64,000 nucleotides of DNA from assembly GCA_030620995.1 (NCBI GenBank), contig JAUXIK010000001.1:1-64000 (forward strand). Direction: 5' to 3'. This stretch comes from Candidatus Aegiribacteria sp. (GTDB lineage Bacteria > Fermentibacterota > Fermentibacteria > Fermentibacterales > JCC-6). Under the pieces are notes generated by a model. That model searched no databases, had not been told where the DNA came from, and worked only from the letters and a program-made list of their open reading frames with translations. Each line of letters opens with the position of its first letter. Position 1 is the first letter of the stretch. Shown one piece after another: positions 30,265 to 38,441 of this stretch. Both the position numbers and the translations under genes were made by a program.

Positions 30265-30321
30265 CATTGACTTGCAAGTGCAATCATGACTTGCAACAGC
30301 AATGTTGACTTGCAACTTCAA
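30265..30321 (+). promoter_or_regulatory. three 19-bp iterons (candidate operator) overlapping the promoter of the cassette
   Basis: cattGACTTGCAAgtgCAA / tcatGACTTGCAAcagCAA / tgttGACTTGCAActtCAA at 30265, 30284, 30303; the last TTGACT (30305) can act as -35 with GATTAT (30330-30335) as a weak -10. Confidence 0.75.
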
Positions 30322-30344
30322 TCTGATTCGATTATCTTCGGTTC

Positions 30345-31490
30345 ATGGAATTCAGAAGAGTAGAACAACACAAGGGACAGAGATCCAGTCTTCCCGACTG
30401 GGAATCGCAAGATGCTATCGTAAAAGTAAAGCTGAAACTAAGAGCTTATCGAGACTTCAGAGCAGCGATTATGCAGCTCGCTTACTGGATACAGGAAGAT
30501 CATTCCAAGCAGGCTTATTTACTTCTTATCGAACCTGGCATCTCCCAAAATAGGCTAGCTGAAGAATGGGCGAAAGCCAGGAAGCTGTTCCAGGCAGACA
30601 TTGCTAAACACATGTGGATCGGAACTTATAGAAATGACGCGATCACATGGCAATCGAGAGACCTCCCGCGAAAAATAGAAGAGCAACTTAACCATATTGC
30701 CCGGGAGGAAACACAATTACATGAAACCCTGTTACCTAAGCCTGATTACTCTGCAGAGGTTCTTAAGCTTCTGGTCTGCCACTGGATTCTAAACCGCGAC
30801 CATGCTTCACATTTGATTTCCGACGATTCTCTGTTGTTCATCGGAAACGCCAGGATTCCCCGAGAACCCCTCACATCCAAATGGCTAGAAGAAGCGGTCG
30901 GTTGCACCTATCGGACTATTTCGAACGCACTTGAGGATATTGGAAGTGCCCTCATCAGGCACCGAAATCAGAGCATGGAACTCTCGTGCTTTCCGAGGAA
31001 TGCCTGGGAGAAGATGCTCGTTCTCTCCAACAACTCCCGCACTACCATGAGATTCACGGACAAGTCCGGACAGCCTCCTAGATTTCCTGAATCGCTATTG
31101 AAGCGTCTGAGTCATCTGCAGCGCATGGATATTGCCATAGGGGGAGTACTCGGTGCGACACGTATCTTCCCTGAATTGGACCTTACAGGACCACCCAGAC
31201 TCGATTTAACAGTCCATTGTTCAAAGGGAAGTATCGACATGAGCTTCATCCGGATGCTGGATCCTGCACTTAAAAAATGGACCGTCTCGGATCCACGGCC
31301 ATCTCTCGTCATCCATTTCCTCAGGCGGGAGGAACCGTTTTTCAAGATTGGCACAAATGGTCGATTATGGGCCGATCCGATTGAATGCTTGCTAGATCTT
31401 CAGGATGCCCGCCTGGAGCATCAGGCGCTTCAATTCCGTAACGCAATTATTCCAGGAGATGCATACCGATGGCCGAACCAGAAGATGTGA
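30345..31490 (+). CDS. AbiEi-like winged-helix protein (predicted antitoxin/regulator component)
   Basis: HTH-like 'LTSKWLEEAVGCTYRTISNALEDIG' and AbiEi-type tail 'LWADPIECLLDLQDARLEHQALQFRNAI'; overlaps the next gene by 22 bp. Confidence 0.6.
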   Translation: MEFRRVEQHKGQRSSLPDWESQDAIVKVKLKLRAYRDFRAAIMQLAYWIQEDHSKQAYLLLIEPGISQNRLAEEWAKARKLFQADIAKHMWIGTYRNDAITWQSRDLPRKIEEQLNHIAREETQLHETLLPKPDYSAEVLKLLVCHWILNRDHASHLISDDSLLFIGNARIPREPLTSKWLEEAVGCTYRTISNALEDIGSALIRHRNQSMELSCFPRNAWEKMLVLSNNSRTTMRFTDKSGQPPRFPESLLKRLSHLQRMDIAIGGVLGATRIFPELDLTGPPRLDLTVHCSKGSIDMSFIRMLDPALKKWTVSDPRPSLVIHFLRREEPFFKIGTNGRLWADPIECLLDLQDARLEHQALQFRNAIIPGDAYRWPNQKM

Positions 31491-32413
31491 TGAGATCTGT
31501 CATACCTCGGAATGTGCTACAAGAAATATCTAATGCCATACCGGAAGCATGCAAGAAGAACGTAACCATCATTGGAAGCCTCGCTGTGGGATATTGCTTT
31601 GAAGACCAGATAGTCGGCATAGCAATTCGAACCAAGGATGCTGACTGCCTTCTGTCTCCCCGAGTTGAAGCTGTGAACGCTGGTCGGGCAATCACGGAGG
31701 AGTTGATTGAATCTGGATGGCACCTGAAAGAGGATGGCGAGTGGGGAAAACCAGGGAATGATACAACCCCATTAGGAGACCTTCCTGTTGTTCGGATCTT
31801 TCCGCCGAAGAGTAGCGAGTGGTTCATCGAACTCCTCGCGGTTCCCACATCTCCTGCTGAATTTGAGAAAAAGTGGGTCAGGCTGGAAACCAGTCGGGGG
31901 CATTTCGGACTGCCGAGTTTCGGGTACCTGTCCATTGCAGGCTATGATCCAATGATTACGGACATGTGCATAGCTATTGCTAGACCCGAGATGATGGCTC
32001 TAGCCAACATGCTTGAACATCCGATGATAAGACCCGATTTGATGTCAGGGCTGATAACTGGACGAAAGATCAAGCGCAGCAACAAGGACCTGGGCAGAGT
32101 TCTCGCTATCTCTCTGTTGGCAACCAAGCGCAATAAAGATACCCTATTGGGATGGCCGGAACTCTGGATGACCAGCTTGCAAGCCATATTCCCTGACAAC
32201 TGGAAGGAGAAAGCGCGCCAGGTAGGATCTGGAATCAGGCAGCTGCTGAACGAGCTGTATGAACCGGACTTGGACGAAGCCCTTCATACCTGCGAGAATG
32301 GTCTTTTAGCTTCAATACCGCCTACAATGGAACAGCTTCATATCGCCGGGGAGCGATTACTCGTGGACGCGATTGAGCCACTCGAGAAAGTTGTGGAATG
32401 CCCCCCGTCCTGA
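31469..32413 (+). CDS. nucleotidyltransferase-fold protein (predicted AbiEii-like partner)
   Basis: 'VTIIGSLAVGYCFEDQIVGIAIRTKDADCLLSPR' matches the GS...(K)TxDxD nucleotidyltransferase pattern; AGGAGA upstream of ATG 31469. Confidence 0.55.
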   Translation: MAEPEDVMRSVIPRNVLQEISNAIPEACKKNVTIIGSLAVGYCFEDQIVGIAIRTKDADCLLSPRVEAVNAGRAITEELIESGWHLKEDGEWGKPGNDTTPLGDLPVVRIFPPKSSEWFIELLAVPTSPAEFEKKWVRLETSRGHFGLPSFGYLSIAGYDPMITDMCIAIARPEMMALANMLEHPMIRPDLMSGLITGRKIKRSNKDLGRVLAISLLATKRNKDTLLGWPELWMTSLQAIFPDNWKEKARQVGSGIRQLLNELYEPDLDEALHTCENGLLASIPPTMEQLHIAGERLLVDAIEPLEKVVECPPS

Positions 32414-32425
32414 GCCGGGCTAGTA

Positions 32426-32629
32426 TTACCATCTGAGGATCACCGGTTTCCCCGGTCCAGGACGGGCCTTTCTCACCTCGATAGATATCCCGAGCTTTTC
32501 ACAGCACCAGACTTGATTTTTCACTAATGGCAGCGCTGCCTTGAAAAACTCCCCGACGTCTCCTATCCGGTCGCAATTCCTGACTGAATTGACAATACCA
32601 AGATGCTCCGGACACTTCTCGAGATGCAA
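32426..32629 (-). CDS. short ORF containing direct-repeat copy 2; possible gene 3' fragment
   Basis: TTG-start ORF MHLEKCPEHLGIVNSVRNCDRIGDVGEFFKAALPLVKNQVWCCEKLGISIEVRKARPGPGKPVILRW. Confidence 0.35.
   Translation of the reverse strand: MHLEKCPEHLGIVNSVRNCDRIGDVGEFFKAALPLVKNQVWCCEKLGISIEVRKARPGPGKPVILRW
32524..32618. repeat. 95-bp direct repeat, copy 2 (right flank of the cassette)
   Basis: 94/95 identical to 30125-30219, offset 2399 bp. Confidence 0.97.
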
Positions 32630-32697
32630 ACGGATTATGCCAAGCGATAGTCATATCTCCGACCATAAGTATTGCATGGTCGTGATATGAAGCGCTC

Positions 32698-32910
32698 CTA
32701 ACTCGATTGATACGACAGGAAGAATATATTGTCGCTGAACAAACGTAGCTCGCAGACCAGCTGAGCAGTCTCGGGTAGAGGCATGGGATCCTCCCATAAT
32801 TCCAGATGATTCAGGATACGCATGATCACGAAAGGCTGCTCGATGAAGGAAATCAAGATCTCGAACAAAGAAATACGGCAATCGCGCTGAAAACGCTCAC
32901 TGAAACCGAT
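32698..32910 (-). pseudogene. IS91-like (Y2) transposase C-terminal remnant
   Basis: minus-strand frame IGFSERFQRDCRISLFEILISFIEQPFVIMRILNHLELWEDPMPLPETAQLVCELRLFSDNIFFLSYQSS*; 'SFIEQP.VI.RILNHLELWE' resembles the conserved C-terminal 'xxIEDPxVIRxILxHLGLW' of IS91-type transposases; in-frame TAA at 32911-32913. Confidence 0.5.
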
Positions 32911-33047
32911 TTAAAACGGACATGACTGAACAGTTACGCGTCACAATAGCTCATTACGACGCTTCGTCAGACACAGCTGTATCCGGAAAGTATTGGATCA
33001 GATTATATTTTCAGGTTATATAATTGGAGAATTGGTTGGAGGACATT

Positions 33048-34268
33048 ATGAATTCGCTTTCCTGGCACCTCGCGTGGCGCTACCTTCGAAGGCATCCTAG
33101 AAGGAAGCGCTTTGCTCTTTCCACAGTGGTCAGTGTTGCCGGTGTAGCTCTTGGAGTTGGCGCGCTGATAATTGTAATGGGTGTACTTACAGGACTTAAA
33201 GATTTTATCGAGGAATCTGTCATAACGGTTGATTCTCCAGTTACAATCATGCCGGACAGCGGAAACGTTCTTCATCTGACAGACGATTTTCTCGCGGAAA
33301 TAGAAATTCTTCCTTCGGTCTGCAGTATTTCACCGTTCATACAGGGAGAAGCGATAATTCGACTCCCTTCAAGAGGGGTGGATTCAGGATGCAGAATACT
33401 TGGTGTGGAACAGGAGGAATTCGCAGAAGGTATGATGGGCGACAAGCTCTCAGATGGAGAACTGACGTTGTCAACTCCGGAGGGCAGTGACTGCATCATA
33501 ATGGGTATATACCTTGCCGAGGAGTTCTTTCACCCGATTGGAGACACTCTCTTACTTTTCCCTCCAAAAGCATTCTTCTCCAGCAGGAGCCATGCCATTG
33601 GAAGAGCGATTCTCTCCGGCGCGGTGGAAACAGGGCTTCCTGTCAACGATGAAACACTTGCGTACATTCCTCTCGATCTGGCTCAGAGAATGTATCTCCC
33701 CGATGGTGGCTATTCGGGAATAAATGTTCACCCGGCAGAAGGTTTCTCCCCTGAGAAGACTGTGGAGGATATCCGCAAAATACTTCCAGATTCTATCTCC
33801 ATCAAAACATGGAAGGAACTGAATCCGGATCTGACAGCTTCAATGAAACTTGAAAGAATGGGAGCATTTCTGGCACTTCTGCTCATTACCCTTGTAGCGA
33901 CATTCAACATTATGGGAACCATATCCAGGTCGGCAATTGAACGGATGAGTAATATTTCCGTCCTGAAAGCGATGGGTGCTACCGACGGTCTTATCTTCAG
34001 AGTTTTCCTGTGGGAAGGGGCTCTTGTAGGAATTATCGGTGCATTCATCGGATTGATGATCGGTCTTGCCTGTTGCTGGGTAATCGGTGAAACAAACATC
34101 ATTCAGCTCCCTGATGTGTACTCGTTTCATGAAAACATCCCTGTGAATATCTCTATTCCGGAAGTTGTCCTGGTTGTTTTTATCGCGTTCCTGCTCAGTA
34201 TCGGTTCCGGCGTTCTTCCTGCCATGAAAGCTGCCAGGCTGGATCCGGTAAAGGGGCTGGAGAGTTGA
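33048..34268 (+). CDS. LolC/LolE/MacB-type ABC transporter permease
   Basis: 'AWRYLRRHPRRKRFALSTVVSVAGVALGVGALIIVMGVLTGL', FtsX C-terminal domain; start moved from 33024 to ATG 33048 because GGAGG lies at 33038-33042. Confidence 0.85.
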   Translation: MNSLSWHLAWRYLRRHPRRKRFALSTVVSVAGVALGVGALIIVMGVLTGLKDFIEESVITVDSPVTIMPDSGNVLHLTDDFLAEIEILPSVCSISPFIQGEAIIRLPSRGVDSGCRILGVEQEEFAEGMMGDKLSDGELTLSTPEGSDCIIMGIYLAEEFFHPIGDTLLLFPPKAFFSSRSHAIGRAILSGAVETGLPVNDETLAYIPLDLAQRMYLPDGGYSGINVHPAEGFSPEKTVEDIRKILPDSISIKTWKELNPDLTASMKLERMGAFLALLLITLVATFNIMGTISRSAIERMSNISVLKAMGATDGLIFRVFLWEGALVGIIGAFIGLMIGLACCWVIGETNIIQLPDVYSFHENIPVNISIPEVVLVVFIAFLLSIGSGVLPAMKAARLDPVKGLES

Positions 34269-35257
34269 ATTTTCTGCTGATTCTGCTTCTGGCATACACT
34301 TATTCACCTCAGGATTCCTCCTGGAATCTTGTAACACTCGGCAACATTCCGGATCGGGCAATTCTATTCGCCGAGATCGCGGCAAGAGACGGCGGGCGCG
34401 CGGGTGTTGATCTGGCTGTACTGCTGGAAATCGCCGGGAGATTCCCCCAGGCCATGAGATGTTACAATCTGGCGGCTAATTCCGCTTCCGACCCTCTTCT
34501 TGCTGAATGGCTGGATACCAGAATAAGCGGAACCGGGACGCTTGATACTCTCCTGATTCTCCAGGCTGTCATCAGAAACGACAGTGATATTCCCGCAACT
34601 GACATCACGGTAGAGATACCTCTGCCTGAATCACACCCGCCTTACCAGAGAATTGATTGTCTGGCCAGCTCATTTGCACAGGATGGAAATCTGCTGAAGC
34701 ACCATATTTCCATTCTTCCAGCTAATACACAAATCATCCTGCCGCTTGTTCTGCACATAACTCAGAACCCGTACACCTTCAGACCATTCTCCACAACTTC
34801 TCCGGGTATGAATATACCTCTTAAGGATTTAGCTTCATTGATAAGATCTATTTCAGTTCCCACCACAACTGATAATCAGGGACCATGTCTCGAAATGGCG
34901 AACATGCTCAGGGAAAGAAGCAGCGAGATTGGCCTGGACCTTCAGACAGTGGGAGGACTGGTAAGAATCGGAACCGACAGTATCCTGTTTCATGCCTGGA
35001 ATCTGGTTTCCATTAATGGCTTACCGATTGACGCTCTCCTTTTTCTGACTGATTCTCTCAGAGGAATCGGACATTGTCCAACGGATTTAATCCCTCTGTG
35101 GAATTATGATTACACGAATGGTCATGAAGTTTCTATTTATTACAGACCTCAGGATGCTGAACTCAAAGTATCCATGGAAGCATTATTTACCAGCCCTGAA
35201 TCAGTCATGTGGATACTGGAGTTCATTGACCGTTTTTCCATGATTGCAGTTCAATGA
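34265..35257 (+). CDS. hypothetical secreted protein (transglutaminase-like?)
   Basis: TTG-start 330-aa ORF overlapping its neighbours; signal-like N-terminus. Confidence 0.5.
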   Translation: MNFLLILLLAYTYSPQDSSWNLVTLGNIPDRAILFAEIAARDGGRAGVDLAVLLEIAGRFPQAMRCYNLAANSASDPLLAEWLDTRISGTGTLDTLLILQAVIRNDSDIPATDITVEIPLPESHPPYQRIDCLASSFAQDGNLLKHHISILPANTQIILPLVLHITQNPYTFRPFSTTSPGMNIPLKDLASLIRSISVPTTTDNQGPCLEMANMLRERSSEIGLDLQTVGGLVRIGTDSILFHAWNLVSINGLPIDALLFLTDSLRGIGHCPTDLIPLWNYDYTNGHEVSIYYRPQDAELKVSMEALFTSPESVMWILEFIDRFSMIAVQ

Positions 35258-36090
35258 ACAGAAGAGCTTTCCTGAAAACTGCTGCGGCTGTTACAGCCGG
35301 GGGAGCAGCAGGAGGTTTCTGGTCTTCATTCATTGAACCTCACTGGCTTGATACCACACATACATATGTACCCATGGTTAATCTGCCATTAGCATTCCGA
35401 GGCTTCCGAATCGCGCTGCTCGCAGATATTCATCTTGGACCGTTTGTCACCGAATCGTGGGTGGAAAACTCTGTTGCTGTAATTAACTCAATGAAGATCG
35501 ATCTGGTAGTGCTTGGCGGCGACTTCGTGATACACAGCGCAAGTTACATTGAACCATGTATGAGGATTCTTGCCGATCTCACTCCTCCATCGTGCGCAGT
35601 TCTTGGTAATCATGATCACTGGGAGGACGCAGAACTCACCGAGACACTTCTGCATGATCTGGCGGGTTCAGAAGTGCTCAGAAACAGAGGAACATGGATC
35701 ACGAGAGGAGATGCTAAAATCAGGATATGGGGAGTTGGAGATCTATGGGAAGACGAACAGCTGCTGGATGGCTGCCGGCCTGAGCGATACAACGGGCCGG
35801 TAATCCTGATAACACACAATCCTGATTTCGCTGAGGAGATACCGGAGGGTACTGCTGATCTTGTTCTCGCGGGACATACACATGGAGGACAGGTGGTACT
35901 TCCCATCATCGGCGCTCCGATTCTACCCTCATATTACGGGCAGAAATATCGCTCCGGTACTGTCTGGAATGGAAAGACAATGGTTTACGTATCAAGGGGC
36001 ATCGGCGTAGGAAGCCCGCCCGTAAGGCTGAATTGCAGGCCGGAGCTCGCTATACTGGAATTATGTTCCGCAAACCAGACTGGAGGTTAG
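35254..36090 (+). CDS. metallophosphoesterase (YkuE/YaeI-like) with Tat signal
   Basis: Tat motif 'NRRAFLKTAAAVTAGG'; 'LADIHLG', 'LGGDFV', 'LGNHDHW', 'LVLAGHTHGGQ'. Confidence 0.9.
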   Translation: MNRRAFLKTAAAVTAGGAAGGFWSSFIEPHWLDTTHTYVPMVNLPLAFRGFRIALLADIHLGPFVTESWVENSVAVINSMKIDLVVLGGDFVIHSASYIEPCMRILADLTPPSCAVLGNHDHWEDAELTETLLHDLAGSEVLRNRGTWITRGDAKIRIWGVGDLWEDEQLLDGCRPERYNGPVILITHNPDFAEEIPEGTADLVLAGHTHGGQVVLPIIGAPILPSYYGQKYRSGTVWNGKTMVYVSRGIGVGSPPVRLNCRPELAILELCSANQTGG

Positions 36091-36091
36091 C

Positions 36092-37903
36092 ATGAGACAA
36101 TTGATCATCGCATCTGCCCTGATATTGCTCGGATGCGGAAATATAGATGCTCAAATCGATCCTGTCTCTGAAGTACTTCAAAACTGCATAGAAGCAGCAG
36201 GCGGCCGGGAAGCGATTGATAATCTTCAGGTTATTCATACTATTGACAGTCTCTCGATGGCTGGATTATCGGGGACAACTGAGTCATGGTGGGTAAAAGA
36301 ACCATTCATGGGTTTCTCTATTACAAAGCTTGGTCCGGTTCAACAGGAATTATTGATTCTGGGAGACAGTGTCTGGACGATCGACAGAAATGGACACCTG
36401 TCATCAGGAGGAGCAGAAGCCCGTGATGAAATGGCCCTTTCAAAAAGAACGATATTCTATGATTACCTGTTCAACGCATCAACAATAACCATAAGCGAAG
36501 ATACACTTATAGGCGATGTGCTGGCGGTCCCTCTGGAGATGAACTGTGCACAGGATGTTGTCATGTTCATCTCCCGTGAAACATGGCTGCCTGTGCTGAA
36601 CACGGCCAAGACAATGGGTCTTGAAGTAAGGAGTTATCCTGATAATTACGAATCGGTGCAGGGAATTATCTCCTCTATGTCCAGCAGGAGCGTAATACCT
36701 GCATTCGGTCAGGAAATAGTAACAGAGAATATCCTTACGGAATACAATATTCCGGTTCCGGAATCGCTTTTTACTCTTACCTCCCGGAGCGGAGACTGGA
36801 AACTTGAAGATCCCGGTACACCGATAACATTCTATCTCAGAGGAGAACATATTTACCTTGAAGGAGAGGTTAACGGCACTTCTGTCAATATACTTCTCGA
36901 CAGCGGGGCAGGAGCAACCGTTCTTGACAGCACGCTTGCTTCTGATCTGGAGCTTGCAGGATCCGGCAGACTCCCGGTAATGGGAATAGGTGGGACCAGA
37001 GAGTTCTCTTTTGTTAAAGTTCCATCCTATTCCGTGGCGGGAGCCCTTCTCAGCGATCAGTATCTGGCTGTCATACCGCTTGCTGAGGAATTCTACCCGT
37101 CAACGGGAGAAAGAATCGATCTGATACTGGGATACGATTTCCTGAGCCGTTTCGTTACCAGGATAGATTACGGATTAGAAACAATTACACTGTTTGATCC
37201 TGACAGTTTTCTGATTCCCCCGGATATAACAGTACTTCCAGCTGTGAGAACAATGAGTCTACTTTCGGTAGAAGCCGTACTTGAAGATTCGATTCCGATA
37301 AAACTTCTGCTTGATACAGGCGCAGGGGGCTGCATTCATCTCACACCGGGTTTCTTTGAAAAGCATCCTGATTTCCTTCAGAACAGACCTTCATTTGAAA
37401 CTGAAGTCCGCGGGATCGGGGGTGAAGAATCAATTCTGGGTTTCCGTGTTTCAAGTGTAACACTTGGAGACTTCACTGTTCCAGGCGGAATATGCTCAAG
37501 TTTTGACGGTGGTGATATCTTTAATCAGTTTGATGGTATACTTGGTGCTGGAATCCTCTCCAGATTCATTGTTTATCTGAATTACAATTCCTCTTCGGTA
37601 TTTCTTGAGCCCTCAGCTCTCTTCCACGAAGGACTTCCTGAAACACTTACCGGAATGGGACTGGAAATCGCGGGGAATGAGCTTATTATCAGAAATATCA
37701 TAGAAGGATCACCCTCAGATGATGCAGGGGTCATCAAAGGAGATATTCTTCTTGAAATTGACGGTCATCAGGTCAGCTCCGAACAATTGAATGAAATACA
37801 TGATCTGCTGCCGGATACGACAAATGTTCCGGTTATTCTGAAGGTTCTTCGAGAAGGCTGCGAGATTGAACTGGAGCTGATTACGGGAAGATTGATTCCT
37901 TAA
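36092..37903 (+). CDS. lipoprotein with two retropepsin-like aspartyl protease domains and a C-terminal PDZ domain
   Basis: 'VNILLDSGAGATVLDS', 'IKLLLDTGAGGCIHLT', PDZ 'IIEGSPSDDAGVIKGDILLEIDGHQV'; lipobox 'LLGC'. Confidence 0.85.
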   Translation: MRQLIIASALILLGCGNIDAQIDPVSEVLQNCIEAAGGREAIDNLQVIHTIDSLSMAGLSGTTESWWVKEPFMGFSITKLGPVQQELLILGDSVWTIDRNGHLSSGGAEARDEMALSKRTIFYDYLFNASTITISEDTLIGDVLAVPLEMNCAQDVVMFISRETWLPVLNTAKTMGLEVRSYPDNYESVQGIISSMSSRSVIPAFGQEIVTENILTEYNIPVPESLFTLTSRSGDWKLEDPGTPITFYLRGEHIYLEGEVNGTSVNILLDSGAGATVLDSTLASDLELAGSGRLPVMGIGGTREFSFVKVPSYSVAGALLSDQYLAVIPLAEEFYPSTGERIDLILGYDFLSRFVTRIDYGLETITLFDPDSFLIPPDITVLPAVRTMSLLSVEAVLEDSIPIKLLLDTGAGGCIHLTPGFFEKHPDFLQNRPSFETEVRGIGGEESILGFRVSSVTLGDFTVPGGICSSFDGGDIFNQFDGILGAGILSRFIVYLNYNSSSVFLEPSALFHEGLPETLTGMGLEIAGNELIIRNIIEGSPSDDAGVIKGDILLEIDGHQVSSEQLNEIHDLLPDTTNVPVILKVLREGCEIELELITGRLIP

Positions 37904-37928
37904 TCCGGATTTAGCCCGGTTAGATTCG

Positions 37929-38441
37929 TCAGGTGTCCAGCACCAGAAGGTCATCTCCTGAATTAACTGTAGCACCCGATTTCACGGAGACATTGAGTAT
38001 TATTCCCGAAGCGGGAGCAGTTATTTCGTTCTGCATTTTCATTGCTTCAAGAACAAGCAGAGTATCTCCCGCCTTCACCTGATCACCTTCGCTGACAATA
38101 ATTTCAACAACGAGACCCGGCATGGGAGCTTTAACAACCTTTTCGCCTTTGTCCGGCTGTTCCGAAGAGGTCGTTACTTCCCGCTCATCAATTACACTGA
38201 AGTTGTAGACCTCTCCCCTTGTGGAAACCTGATAGTTCTTTTCGAAATGCTCCACTTCAACATTGAAGGATTTACCATCGATGATAATGGAAAGATGGGC
38301 AGGAGATATTCTCGAAATGCTGATAATCTTCTTTTTTTCGTCAATTTCCATTTGAAACAGTTCATCATGAGGGCGAACTTCAAGTTGAGAAGCTTTCACT
38401 CTCAGAGTGTGTCTACCATCCGATACTACGTATGCCACCAT
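37929..38441 (-). CDS. biotin carboxyl carrier subunit of acyl-CoA carboxylase
   Basis: 'KAPMPGLVVEIIVSEGDQVKAGDTLLVLEAMKMQNEI'. Confidence 0.9.
   Translation of the reverse strand: MVAYVVSDGRHTLRVKASQLEVRPHDELFQMEIDEKKKIISISRISPAHLSIIIDGKSFNVEVEHFEKNYQVSTRGEVYNFSVIDEREVTTSSEQPDKGEKVVKAPMPGLVVEIIVSEGDQVKAGDTLLVLEAMKMQNEITAPASGIILNVSVKSGATVNSGDDLLVLDT

Noticed and set aside
30265-30321. CRISPR-like short repeats
   Set aside because: The units are contiguous 19-bp iterons with 6-10 bp variable positions, no spacers and no cas genes; better explained as an operator.
30125-32618. Integron gene cassette with attC-like sites
   Set aside because: The 95-bp repeats lack clear RYYYAAC/GTTRRRY core sites, and no integron integrase is in the window.
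32651-32881. 76-aa ORF MPYFFVRDLDFLHRAAF...
   Set aside because: An overlapping alternative frame carries the transposase-like signature; this frame has no recognisable content.
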